Origin: an uncultured Clostridia bacterium | Lineage (GTDB): Bacteria; Bacillota; Clostridia; Oscillospirales; SIG627 | DNA length: 64,000 nucleotides | NCBI GenBank assembly: GCA_947589595.1 | Contig: CANQBV010000003.1 | Span: 62,001-126,000, forward strand | Reading direction: 5' to 3' | Shown here: positions 1 to 8,155 of the stretch, in pieces | Numbering within the stretch: the stretch's first letter is position 1 | Layout: the number at the start of each line of letters is the position of its first letter | Notes under the pieces: model-generated | The model's input: only the letters and a program-made list of their open reading frames with translations | Databases searched by the model: none | What the model was told of the DNA's origin: nothing | Position numbers and translations under genes: made by a program

Positions 1-1
1 C

Positions 2-1135
2 AGAAAAATGGATCAGATCCGCCCGTTGGCCGCCGAAGTCGGCCTGATCCCGCGCGTACACGGCTCCGGCCTGTTCACCCGCGGTCAGACCCAGGTGCTC
101 ACGATTGCCACGCTCGGTGCGGTCGGCGATCAGCAGCTCCTGGATGGCATTGATCCTGAAGAAACCAAGCGCTATATGCACCACTACAATATGCCCGGCT
201 ATTCCGTCGGCGAAGCCAAAGCTTCCCGCAGCCCGGGCAGAAGAGAGATCGGTCACGGCGCGCTCGCCGAAAGAGCGCTCGAACCGGTTCTCCCCAGCAT
301 GGAAGAATTTCCTTATACCATTCGTCTGGTTTCCGAAATCGTTTCTTCCAACGGCTCCACCTCGCAGGGTTCGATCTGCGGTTCGACTCTGGCTCTTATG
401 GACGCCGGCGTGCCGATCAAGGCGCCCGTTGCCGGTATTTCCTGCGGCCTCATTACCGAGGGCGACCGGTGGATGACCATGATTGATATCCAAGGCCTGG
501 AAGATTTCTTCGGCGATATGGACTTCAAGGTCGCCGGTACCAAGAAAGGCATTACCGCCATTCAGATGGACCTCAAGATCGATGGTCTGACGCCCGAAAT
601 CATTAAAAACGCACTGGAAACCACCTATACCGCTCGTGTGTACATTCTCGACGAAGTGATGCTCAAAGTCATCCCCGCTCCGAGAGAAGACGTTTCCGAA
701 TTCGCACCCAAAATGATCTCGATGAAAATCAAGCCCGATAAGATCCGCGAAGTAATCGGAACCGGCGGCAAAGTCATTCAGAAGATCTGTGCCGATACCG
801 GCGCCAAGATCGACATTGAGGACGACGGCAGCGTGTTTATTTCCGCTGTCAACCGCGACGCCGCCTACGCGGCGCAGAAGATTGTGGAATCCATTGTCTT
901 CGAACCGGAAGTCGGTATGATATTCGACGATTGCCCCGTTACCCGCATCATCCCGATCGGTGCTTTCGTGGAATTCGCTCCCGGCAAAGAGGGCCTCGTG
1001 CACATCTCCAAGCTGGATCATAAGAGAGTCGAAAAGGTGGAAGACGTAGTGAACGTCGGCGATAAAATCCGCGTCAAGCTGATCAAAATCGACGAAAAAG
1101 GCCGCATCGACCTCTCCCGCAAGGACGCAATGTAA
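2..1135 (+). CDS. pnp: Polyribonucleotide nucleotidyltransferase (PNPase), C-terminal part
   Basis: PNPase is a phosphorolytic 3'-5' exoribonuclease that degrades mRNA in the cytoplasm. The gene enters from the left edge: the frame is open from base 2 (R-K-M-D-Q-I-R-P) and matches the known DGRKxDxIRP segment, so the ATG at 8 is internal. What is visible is the second RNase PH domain (about residues 1-220, with [12 protein letters not shown] and the acidic [10 protein letters not shown] catalytic motif), a KH domain (about 235-290, with the GTGG loop) and an S1 RNA-binding domain (about 305-375). The protein ends shortly after the S1 domain, without the long acidic tail found in some homologues. 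A strong hairpin follows, so this is the last gene of its unit; rpsO commonly lies upstream but is outside the window. Confidence 0.97.
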   Translation, partial: RKMDQIRPLAAEVGLIPRVHGSGLFTRGQTQVLTIATLGAVGDQQLLDGIDPEETKRYMHHYNMPGYSVGEAKASRSPGRREIGHGALAERALEPVLPSMEEFPYTIRLVSEIVSSNGSTSQGSICGSTLALMDAGVPIKAPVAGISCGLITEGDRWMTMIDIQGLEDFFGDMDFKVAGTKKGITAIQMDLKIDGLTPEIIKNALETTYTARVYILDEVMLKVIPAPREDVSEFAPKMISMKIKPDKIREVIGTGGKVIQKICADTGAKIDIEDDGSVFISAVNRDAAYAAQKIVESIVFEPEVGMIFDDCPVTRIIPIGAFVEFAPGKEGLVHISKLDHKRVEKVEDVVNVGDKIRVKLIKIDEKGRIDLSRKDAM

Positions 1136-1145
1136 AATAATAACC

Positions 1146-1189
1146 AAAAAGCGCTATAGGCTTGAATGAAGTCTATAGCGCTTTTTTTG
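1146..1189 (+). terminator. Rho-independent terminator of pnp
   Basis: An inverted repeat AAAAAGCGCTATAG / CTATAGCGCTTTTTTT starts about 10 bases after the pnp stop and ends in a run of seven T. Confidence 0.93.
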
Positions 1190-1217
1190 CATACGGGTTC
1201 GATTATTCGCAGAATAC

Positions 1218-1246
1218 TTGACAAAGAGTTTAAAATGTGATAACAT
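1218..1246 (+). promoter_or_regulatory. SigA-type promoter of the acyl-CoA ligase gene
   Basis: TTGACA (1218-1223), a 17-base spacer and TAACAT (1241-1246) lie 30 bases upstream of the start codon at 1276. Confidence 0.8.
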
Positions 1247-1275
1247 AGTTTCAAATACTATGTGAGGTTATATCT

Positions 1276-2988
1276 ATGAAGAATTTAGCGATTATCAAAG
1301 ATTTTCCCCAGCACGATTTGATGAAGGATTATTTTTTGGACGCTGTCACAAAATACGGTGAAAATACCGTCTTTTTCCGGCAGGAAGAACGGGAAGGAAA
1401 GAAAATTTCTCACTCCCTGAGTTATCATGAATTCTGGGAGGAAATCCACCGCTTCGGAGCGGGGCTGATCCATTTGGGGCTTCAGGGAAAACGGGTCGCC
1501 CTGATCGGATTTAACTCCTATGAATGGGTACTGACTTTTCTGGCCGTACTATGCGGCGTGGGCGTGATCGTTCCGCTTGATAAGGAATTGACCGAGGAGG
1601 ACGTGCGCCGTTCTCTGATGCGCGCAAAGTGCGATGCGGTGCTCTTCGACGCCAAGCACCAGGAACTGATGCGCACCCTCTCTGAGGAAAATTTCTGCGG
1701 TATTCAGCATTTCATTTCCACAAAAAAATTGAGCGAGAAATTTCCCAGCATTCGAGAGATCGAGGAGTTGGGAAGCCTTGCGTTAACCAAGGGGGATGCT
1801 TTCTCCTCCTACGCGCCGGATCCGGACGAAATGGCCTGTTTGGTGTTCACCTCCGGCACTACCTCCACCTCGAAAGCGGTGATGCTTTCCAACCGGAACC
1901 TATCCACCGTTTTGTTTGATCTGTTAAGAACGGAGGAGTTTTTCCCCACGGATCGGAACCTGATCTTCCTGCCCCTGCACCACACCTTCGGTTTTATGGG
2001 GCTGATGGTTATTTTGTGCAACGGCGCAACCAATGTTTTCTGCGACGGGCTTCGCTATATTCAGAAAAATCTGAAAGACTACCAAATCACCACCTTCATC
2101 GGCGTTCCTTTGTTATTAGAGGCTATGTACCGAAATATTTGGAAAGCCGTGGAAAAACGCGGAATGACGAAAAAGGTTCAAAGCGGCTTGAAAATGAGCA
2201 AGGCGCTTCTGAAAATTGGGATCGACGCCAGAAAAAAGATCTTCCGTCCCTTGTTGGCAGAATTGGGCGGCGCGCTTCGCTTTGTAATCTCCGGCGCCTC
2301 TTCCCTGAGCAAAGAAGCCGCGGAAGGCTTTAACGATTTCGGCATTTTGACCGTGCAGGGCTACGGGCTGACGGAAACCAGTCCGGCGCTGACTTCCGAA
2401 AACCGGGACCACATTCGCTACGGTTCCGTAGGCCTTCCGATGCCCTCGGTGGAGATTACCATCGAAAACGCAGGCGAAGACGGGATCGGAGAAATCGTAG
2501 CCCGCGGGAATAACGTCATGTTGGGCTATTATGAAATGGAAGAAGAAACCGCAAAGGTCATTCGCGACGGGAAATTTTACACCGGAGATTTGGGAAGATT
2601 GGACGAAGACGGATATCTTTTCGTCACCGGAAGAAAGAAAAACGTGATCGTTTTGAAAAACGGAAAGAATATCTATCCGGAAGAATTGGAAGAACGCCTT
2701 TCCAAGCTGCCCTTTGTATCCGAGGTCATGGTCTACGGCAAAGATAAAGAAGACGATCTTTTGGTATCCGCCAAAATCGTATACAGCAAAGAGTATTTTA
2801 AGGAAAACGCCCCGGAAAAGAGTGAAGCGGAGATCGGTGCATGGATCAAGGAAGAAATCGCCAAGATCAACGAGTTTCTCCCCGCCTATCAACACATCAA
2901 AAACCTCGTAATCCAAACCGCGCCCCTATCCAAAACCAGCACCGCCAAGGTCAAACGTCAGGAAGAAATCGCCAAGGGCGACGCCTGA
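1276..2988 (+). CDS. AMP-dependent long-chain acyl-CoA (or acyl-ACP) ligase
   Basis: This 570-aa protein of the ANL superfamily activates a carboxylic acid, probably a fatty acid, as acyl-AMP and transfers it to CoA or a carrier thiol. Core motifs are all present: the P-loop-like FTSGTTSTSK near residue 190, GYGLTETSP near 360, YTGDLGRLDEDGYLFVTGRKK from about 434, and a C-terminal TSTAKVKR carrying the catalytic lysine near 551. The hinge segment GRKKNVIVLKNGKNIYPEE is shared with the second ligase of the window (38438-40174), so the two are paralogues. It stands alone between its own promoter and terminator, with no carrier protein beside it, which favours free CoA as acceptor. The chain length of the substrate cannot be read. 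The start at 1276 follows a weak GTGAGG site. Confidence 0.9.
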   Translation: MKNLAIIKDFPQHDLMKDYFLDAVTKYGENTVFFRQEEREGKKISHSLSYHEFWEEIHRFGAGLIHLGLQGKRVALIGFNSYEWVLTFLAVLCGVGVIVPLDKELTEEDVRRSLMRAKCDAVLFDAKHQELMRTLSEENFCGIQHFISTKKLSEKFPSIREIEELGSLALTKGDAFSSYAPDPDEMACLVFTSGTTSTSKAVMLSNRNLSTVLFDLLRTEEFFPTDRNLIFLPLHHTFGFMGLMVILCNGATNVFCDGLRYIQKNLKDYQITTFIGVPLLLEAMYRNIWKAVEKRGMTKKVQSGLKMSKALLKIGIDARKKIFRPLLAELGGALRFVISGASSLSKEAAEGFNDFGILTVQGYGLTETSPALTSENRDHIRYGSVGLPMPSVEITIENAGEDGIGEIVARGNNVMLGYYEMEEETAKVIRDGKFYTGDLGRLDEDGYLFVTGRKKNVIVLKNGKNIYPEELEERLSKLPFVSEVMVYGKDKEDDLLVSAKIVYSKEYFKENAPEKSEAEIGAWIKEEIAKINEFLPAYQHIKNLVIQTAPLSKTSTAKVKRQEEIAKGDA

Positions 2989-3008
2989 TCACCGACCTTT
3001 GAAAAAGC

Positions 3009-3052
3009 AAACCGTCCTTGACGAAGCCTTTTCTGTCAAGGACGGTTTTTTG
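3009..3052 (+). terminator. Rho-independent terminator of the acyl-CoA ligase gene
   Basis: Stem AACCGTCCTTGAC / GTCAAGGACGGTT followed by TTTT, about 20 bases past the stop codon. Confidence 0.93.
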
Positions 3053-3154
3053 CGCAATTTTCCGCTTGGGCGTATGGATCGCGCCCTTTTTTTGGTGCAG
3101 GAGAATTTTACCCCTGTTTCAAAGGGGGTTCCGAGAAAAAAGTTTCCGACAAAA

Positions 3155-3191
3155 AGGCAATACGGCGTTCTCCTTACGGAGAACGCCGTAT
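3155..3191 (-). terminator. Terminator of the seven-gene carbohydrate operon
   Basis: A perfect 14-bp stem ATACGGCGTTCTCC / GGAGAACGCCGTAT. On the minus strand it is followed by TGCCTTTTTG. It lies 18 bases past the stop of the last permease gene. Confidence 0.9.
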
Positions 3192-3208
3192 GTTTTCTCT
3201 TACAATCC

Positions 3209-4228
3209 TTAGCCCACGATACCGGAGCGTTCGATACCCTGTACCAGATATTTCTGGAAGAAGGAGTAGATCAAAAGCAGCGGCAGAATAATGAGCAGCG
3301 CCGCGGTATTGATAATCGCAGAGGAATATACCTCCGCTGCCAGAAAGCCGGTAGTATCCAGGCTTGGCGGCACCGTAATGATATTCGGCATCAGATAGGT
3401 GGTGTTCCGGGTAAAGAACAGAGTGGAATAGAAATCATCCGTCCACTGCCAGGAGAAAGCAAAGAGGAATACGGTGATCATCATCGGGCCGGCAAGCGGC
3501 ACAATGATTCTGACAAAGGTCTTAAACACACCGGAACCGTCCACATAGGCGGCTTCTTCCAATTCATCGGGCACGCCGCGGAAGAACTGACGCATCAGGA
3601 AGATATACAGCCCGTTCTTAAACGCAAGTCCGCTAAAGGACAAGAGCCCAATCGGCCAGTAGGTGTTGATCAAATTCAACGGCTTGCCGCCAATCAGTTT
3701 GATCAGGCCAAAGAAATCAAAATAACGGAATCTCGTAAAGAAAGCAAGCTTCAAGGCCTGGTGCGGCACAATCATGGTAAAGATAACCGCAAAGAAGACA
3801 ACCGTATTGCCTTTGAATTTGAACTTTGCCAAACCGTAGCCGATGATCATGGTCATGACCATCTGCATCACCGCGCAAAACAGCGAGAGGATCGTAGTAT
3901 TCAGCAAAGCCAGGAAATATTTATTTTCCGTAATAATTGCTTTATACGTATCCAGCGTCGGATATTTCGGAATCAGCTTTACCGTAATATCCATAAAGTC
4001 TTCCCTGCTCATAAAGGAGCCGGCGACCTTGGCAATAAAGGGATAGAGAATCACATAGGAAATTCCGATCAAAATGACATAGCGGAAAATCGCAAGGACT
4101 ACGTTCTTCAGAAAATTCAGAGTCAAAAAGCGGCTTTTAAAACGCTGCCAGGGAGTTAATTTTCCTTCGAAATTGACCTTGAATTCGTTTCTGCTTTTCT
4201 TTTTGCTGACTTTCAATTCTGCATTCAT
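3209..4228 (-). CDS. Carbohydrate ABC transporter permease, MalG/UgpE type (second pair)
   Basis: An inner-membrane permease with about six transmembrane segments and the cytoplasmic EAA loop EEAAYVDGSGVFKTFVRI that docks on the ATPase. The ORF track extends it to 4333, but that part overlaps the upstream gene; ATG at 4228 is preceded by GGGAGG at good spacing and gives 339 aa. The N-terminus is basic (MNAELKVSKKKSRNEF) and the C-terminal LVQGIERSGIVG is typical of this family. It pairs with the MalF-type gene at 4246 and is the last gene of the operon. The substrate is unknown; the operon context points to an oligosaccharide or other glycan fragment. Confidence 0.93.
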   Translation of the reverse strand: MNAELKVSKKKSRNEFKVNFEGKLTPWQRFKSRFLTLNFLKNVVLAIFRYVILIGISYVILYPFIAKVAGSFMSREDFMDITVKLIPKYPTLDTYKAIITENKYFLALLNTTILSLFCAVMQMVMTMIIGYGLAKFKFKGNTVVFFAVIFTMIVPHQALKLAFFTRFRYFDFFGLIKLIGGKPLNLINTYWPIGLLSFSGLAFKNGLYIFLMRQFFRGVPDELEEAAYVDGSGVFKTFVRIIVPLAGPMMITVFLFAFSWQWTDDFYSTLFFTRNTTYLMPNIITVPPSLDTTGFLAAEVYSSAIINTAALLIILPLLLIYSFFQKYLVQGIERSGIVG

Positions 4229-4245
4229 GAATTCATCCTCCCTTC

Positions 4246-5220
4246 TTAGTCTCTGCGCTGATAGAACGTGTACGCGGACAAGATGCCCGCTACAACGGCA
4301 ATAATCAGAATTACAATTAAGAAGTATACCCAATACATTGCCGTGGCCAGTGTGTTACCGCCGTCTCTTTCGCTATAAACCCGGCCAATGTAGTTCATAA
4401 CCTGATTGGAGCTGGAAGTAAAGGAGTCGATAATGGTATAGACCGTGTTCACCAAGATCATCGGGCTGATCATGGGGAAGGTGATCTTCCAGAAGGTTTC
4501 CCATGCGGTTGCGCCGTCTATGGTACAAGACTCGTAGATCGCCGGAGAAATCGACTGCAAACCTGCCAGGAAGATCAGCATCTGTACACCGGAACGGTTT
4601 ACAACCTGGTAAACGTCGTTTACAATATCGACCACGTAGTCTACCATTCCGGTACCGATCTTCATCGTGGAGAAAATCGCCTGCAGATCCATGGCGGTAA
4701 CCAAATCCCCTGCCTGATTGATACTTTCCTCTTCCATACCGCCTTCGGCGTAGGAAGCAAAGGAGTTGTTCATATCAATATCATCGATCAAACCGGTAGA
4801 AAGGATAACCGGAATGAAGAAAATCGCACGGAATAAGGTTCTTCCCACCATTTTCTGGTTCAGCAAAACCGCCATGAAAAGGGAGAAAATAACGATCGCC
4901 GGAATTTCCAGAATCAATTGCTGAAGACCGCTGGTAAGCGTAGATACAAACAACGGATCCGAGAAAAACGCCGCTTCGTAATTGTCCCATCCCACAAAGG
5001 TCAACAAAAAACCGCTGGAAGTATTGACCATTTCGTTAAAGCTGAATCGAATGGAGTCAAAAATAACGGGAACGTAAATCAGAAGGAATACCAAAAGAAA
5101 GGGGGCTACGAAAACCCAGCCGGCTTTCGCTTTTTTCTTGTCCAGAGATTTGGCTTTTCTTTTTTTCGGCGAAACCTTTTTCGTTTTCGGTTCCACCTTT
5201 ACAGCCGCTGCACTGTTCAT
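4246..5220 (-). CDS. Sugar ABC transporter permease, MalF/UgpA type (second pair)
   Basis: A 324-aa permease with a lysine-rich N-terminal tail (KKRKAKSLDKKKAKAGW), six predicted membrane segments and the EAA loop YESCTIDGATAWETFWKI. Between the third and fourth segments there is an acidic extracytoplasmic insert of about 60-70 residues (around residues 145-205, GLIDDIDMNNSFASYAEG) that ordinary MalF-like permeases of this length lack; it probably faces the secreted partners encoded in the operon. It ends 18 bases before the partner permease. The adjacent DUF5696 gene upstream suggests that this pair, rather than the first, works with that protein. That assignment is inference. Confidence 0.92.
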   Translation of the reverse strand: MNSAAAVKVEPKTKKVSPKKRKAKSLDKKKAKAGWVFVAPFLLVFLLIYVPVIFDSIRFSFNEMVNTSSGFLLTFVGWDNYEAAFFSDPLFVSTLTSGLQQLILEIPAIVIFSLFMAVLLNQKMVGRTLFRAIFFIPVILSTGLIDDIDMNNSFASYAEGGMEEESINQAGDLVTAMDLQAIFSTMKIGTGMVDYVVDIVNDVYQVVNRSGVQMLIFLAGLQSISPAIYESCTIDGATAWETFWKITFPMISPMILVNTVYTIIDSFTSSSNQVMNYIGRVYSERDGGNTLATAMYWVYFLIVILIIAVVAGILSAYTFYQRRD

Positions 5221-5240
5221 ATCATCACCTCTTCCTTTCC

Positions 5241-8138
5241 TTAGTTTTTCACAACTTCAAAGCCCATTGCTTCCAGAGTAATTCCCTCCGCTTTGACTTC
5301 AAAGTTGTTGTAATTCAGATAAATCTGGGTGCCGTCTTCATAGGTCACTCGAATCACGCGGTTACCGAGCGACTCATGATTGACAATGATCTGATCCTGC
5401 AAAGGAGAAAGCACTTCATTGATCTTGTTGTATTCGGTGAGAATGCTTTCCTTCCAAGTGGAATAGTCCACTGCGTAGTAGGAGCCGTATCCGTTGGTTT
5501 TCAGTTCGGCGGTATTGTCATACGCCAGAACGAAATACGGATTGGCGCCGTTTTCAATGGTTTTCAGAATCGTGTAACGGTAGTCGCCGGCCAAATTGAG
5601 CGGATCGCCCGCAAAGCGGATATAGCCGTGAAGTACGATTCCCATAAAAGGAACTTCCTGCGTAAAGTTGATACGGTTGGAAGAATCCAACGGGATCGCC
5701 AGCAAATGATCGGCATATTTCCAAGTATAGGCATTGCCGTTTTCCAGGATGATGCCGTCGTAAGAGCCGTCGATCGCTTCCAAAGCGGAGACGGTATAGT
5801 TCTTTGCATCCTCGCGGTTCAGCGGATAATCCTCGTCCTGGCTGGAGTTCAGCGCGCTGCCGAGCGAACCGACCGCAATATTCTTTTTGCCGTCGCCAAA
5901 GAGTGCGCTGTATTTATCCGTCACTTTCTGGAAATACGGAAGAATGGTTTTTGCGGAAAGCACATAGGCCACGCGAGAATTATAGGTCTGTACGCTCGGG
6001 TTGTAGGTTTTGTAGTAAGCGGTCTTGCCGTCGATGGTCTTTGCGGTGTCCTCGTCGATATCAAAGCCGTCGAACATCCGCTCGGTACCGACGTAGGAAA
6101 AATCAAAATCCATAAACAGCGAGAAGTTCTGCTCCTGCGCGTAGGCAATCAGTTTTTCAAGGCCCTTTTTTCCGCCGAGCTTGGATTCCACCTTCATCCG
6201 GTTGGCCGCGGTAGAAGCCATGCCGCCGTTGACCCATCCGAGATAGCGGACGTTCTGATTATCAATTCCCTTCCCCTTGAGTTCTTCCATTATGGTTTGG
6301 GCGTTCTCAAAGGTGGTCAGCGCCGTTTTGGTCGGGATCGGAACACCGAGGATGTTCGTAGTGGTGTCAATATCACCGATCAGATCCATATAAAGCGGAA
6401 TGTTATCCTGCAGATCGGAGATCTTTTCCAGCGTTCCGTTGCTGATCAGGAAATTGCGGTAAGCATTTGCCATGCCAATATAGTTGGCATTCTCACCGGA
6501 AAGCATCTGATACTGGATGGTGTAGTTGCCGACGTATTTTCTCGGGATCGCTTTTGTATACATGGCAACGCCGCCGGTCACCGTGATACCGTCCAGCGGG
6601 TAGGAGTCCGTCTGCCGCGCGAATACCGTAATCGAGACGGAGTGATATTCATGCTGCGAGCCGCCGTTGACAGAATCGATGCGGGCAAGGCTGTCGCCCT
6701 CTGTAATAATGGCAACGTACCCTTGCTGCACTTCTTTTTCGGTATATTCGTAGACGGTTTCAGTCGCCTTGGCTTTGTTCTCCTCTTGGGTCGCTTCGGT
6801 CTCCTCCTCTGCTCCTTCAACGGGAACTTCAACCGCCGTTCCGGATCTGTAGTGGGAGTTCATAACCGTACCGAACACAGGCATACGCCAGGTCTGGTAG
6901 CTGGCAGTGCTCGCACTTACCGTCTTATAAAAGCCGTAATCGTTGCCGTAAAGCGTACCGGCAATACGGGTGTAGTTTTTGTTCTGATCGAACGAAACGA
7001 TCGCGCCGGAGCCGTCCGGAATGAAGTTATATCCTTCATCGTCTCTTTGGAGCTCTTCTTCATCAGCGGGAGCTACTCTGCCCGCTCCGAAAAACGGCAA
7101 AATTGAGATCGTATCCAGCGTATAGGTAGTAGCGTCATACGAAATGCCGCGGGCGGGAAGTCTTACCTGGAGCCCGCTTTCGTTGAGGGTATACTCCAAA
7201 GCAAGGCGAAAAATAGCGGGGGAATCGTCTTGCAATTCATAACCGACCATCTCATGGTCAGACAGCATATCCTCCAAAGAATAAGCCGTGTATTTGCGAA
7301 TGAAATTTTCCTCATCCTGCAGCTCTTTGCCGGTGATACCGCTGTCAATACTGTAGATCGCCATCTCCGCAGTGACCGGGTAAATATCGATCATCGCCGC
7401 CTGTTCACGCGGGGTCAGGCTGGGGTCGGACACGTCGAACAGCGCATAGAACGAAAGGAATTTCGCAAAATCAAAGCTTTCCGCAGCTTCCGCTTTGGCT
7501 TTGGCGGACGAGTCGCTGCCGTTTTTCATTTCGATGTATTCATCGAAAGACATGTTCTCGTCTTTCTTGGTTGCCTCGAAGAACGGTCTTAAAATGTTCT
7601 CTTCAAAGCGACTGGCTTCGATCTGACGCGGCACCACGCGCTTTTTCGCCGCTTCGCCTATGGTAAATTCCACACGCAGACCGCCGCGGATATGCTTGAG
7701 AACAACCTGCTGCTGGTCGGCTGCGTCAACGTAGCTGTCCAAGCTGTGCGAGTTGCCTTCATTATCGTTGTACGTCAGCGAGATCTGCGAAAGCAACTGA
7801 TATTTTACCGAAGCGCTGGCTTTGGAATACCCCACGTCATACGGGTTGGTAAAGAGCATTTGTCCGGTCCTTTTATCAACCACGCAAACCTCAGCCGTAT
7901 ACTGCTGCACATAAAGCGCATAGCGGGTATTTTCGGTCACCAGCGTCATGGTGGCCAGCTTTTCCTCCGGGGAATCGTATTTTTTCGTGGAATAATTGAT
8001 CTTCATCAATTCGTTGTAAATTTCCTCGTCGCGAATAATCGCGCCCTCGGCGTTGGCCGTAACAGCCAAAGAAGGGAGGATCATACCGGAAACCAAAACA
8101 AGCGCAATCAAAAAGGTTATAATGCGATTTCGTTTCAT
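5241..8138 (-). CDS. Secreted DUF5696 domain protein
   Basis: A 965-aa exported protein. Residues 1-31 form a signal peptide (MKRNRIITFLIALVLVSGMI, cleavage near VTANA-EG). The track begins at a TTG at 8144, but the ATG at 8138 sits eight bases after AGGAGG and is preferred. The region from about residue 570 onward (IPLYMDLIGDIDTTTNILG, YLGWVNGGMAS, FSLFMDFDFSYVG) alternates strands and helices as in a TIM barrel and corresponds to DUF5696; before it lie beta-rich domains with an acidic low-complexity stretch near 435-455. The family has no established activity. Its position between two permease pairs suggests handling of a polysaccharide outside the cell; a glycosidase-like function is a guess. 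No membrane anchor, lipobox or cell-wall motif is visible. Confidence 0.8.
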   Translation of the reverse strand: MKRNRIITFLIALVLVSGMILPSLAVTANAEGAIIRDEEIYNELMKINYSTKKYDSPEEKLATMTLVTENTRYALYVQQYTAEVCVVDKRTGQMLFTNPYDVGYSKASASVKYQLLSQISLTYNDNEGNSHSLDSYVDAADQQQVVLKHIRGGLRVEFTIGEAAKKRVVPRQIEASRFEENILRPFFEATKKDENMSFDEYIEMKNGSDSSAKAKAEAAESFDFAKFLSFYALFDVSDPSLTPREQAAMIDIYPVTAEMAIYSIDSGITGKELQDEENFIRKYTAYSLEDMLSDHEMVGYELQDDSPAIFRLALEYTLNESGLQVRLPARGISYDATTYTLDTISILPFFGAGRVAPADEEELQRDDEGYNFIPDGSGAIVSFDQNKNYTRIAGTLYGNDYGFYKTVSASTASYQTWRMPVFGTVMNSHYRSGTAVEVPVEGAEEETEATQEENKAKATETVYEYTEKEVQQGYVAIITEGDSLARIDSVNGGSQHEYHSVSITVFARQTDSYPLDGITVTGGVAMYTKAIPRKYVGNYTIQYQMLSGENANYIGMANAYRNFLISNGTLEKISDLQDNIPLYMDLIGDIDTTTNILGVPIPTKTALTTFENAQTIMEELKGKGIDNQNVRYLGWVNGGMASTAANRMKVESKLGGKKGLEKLIAYAQEQNFSLFMDFDFSYVGTERMFDGFDIDEDTAKTIDGKTAYYKTYNPSVQTYNSRVAYVLSAKTILPYFQKVTDKYSALFGDGKKNIAVGSLGSALNSSQDEDYPLNREDAKNYTVSALEAIDGSYDGIILENGNAYTWKYADHLLAIPLDSSNRINFTQEVPFMGIVLHGYIRFAGDPLNLAGDYRYTILKTIENGANPYFVLAYDNTAELKTNGYGSYYAVDYSTWKESILTEYNKINEVLSPLQDQIIVNHESLGNRVIRVTYEDGTQIYLNYNNFEVKAEGITLEAMGFEVVKN

Positions 8139-8155
8139 ATTCAATTCCTCCTTTC

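Noticed and set aside
2999-4159. 386-aa plus-strand ORF opposite a permease gene
   Set aside because: Starts in the terminator of the preceding gene and is an antisense shadow of the MalG-type permease.
5376-7106. 576-aa plus-strand ORF opposite the DUF5696 gene
   Set aside because: Antisense shadow without RBS or domain signals.
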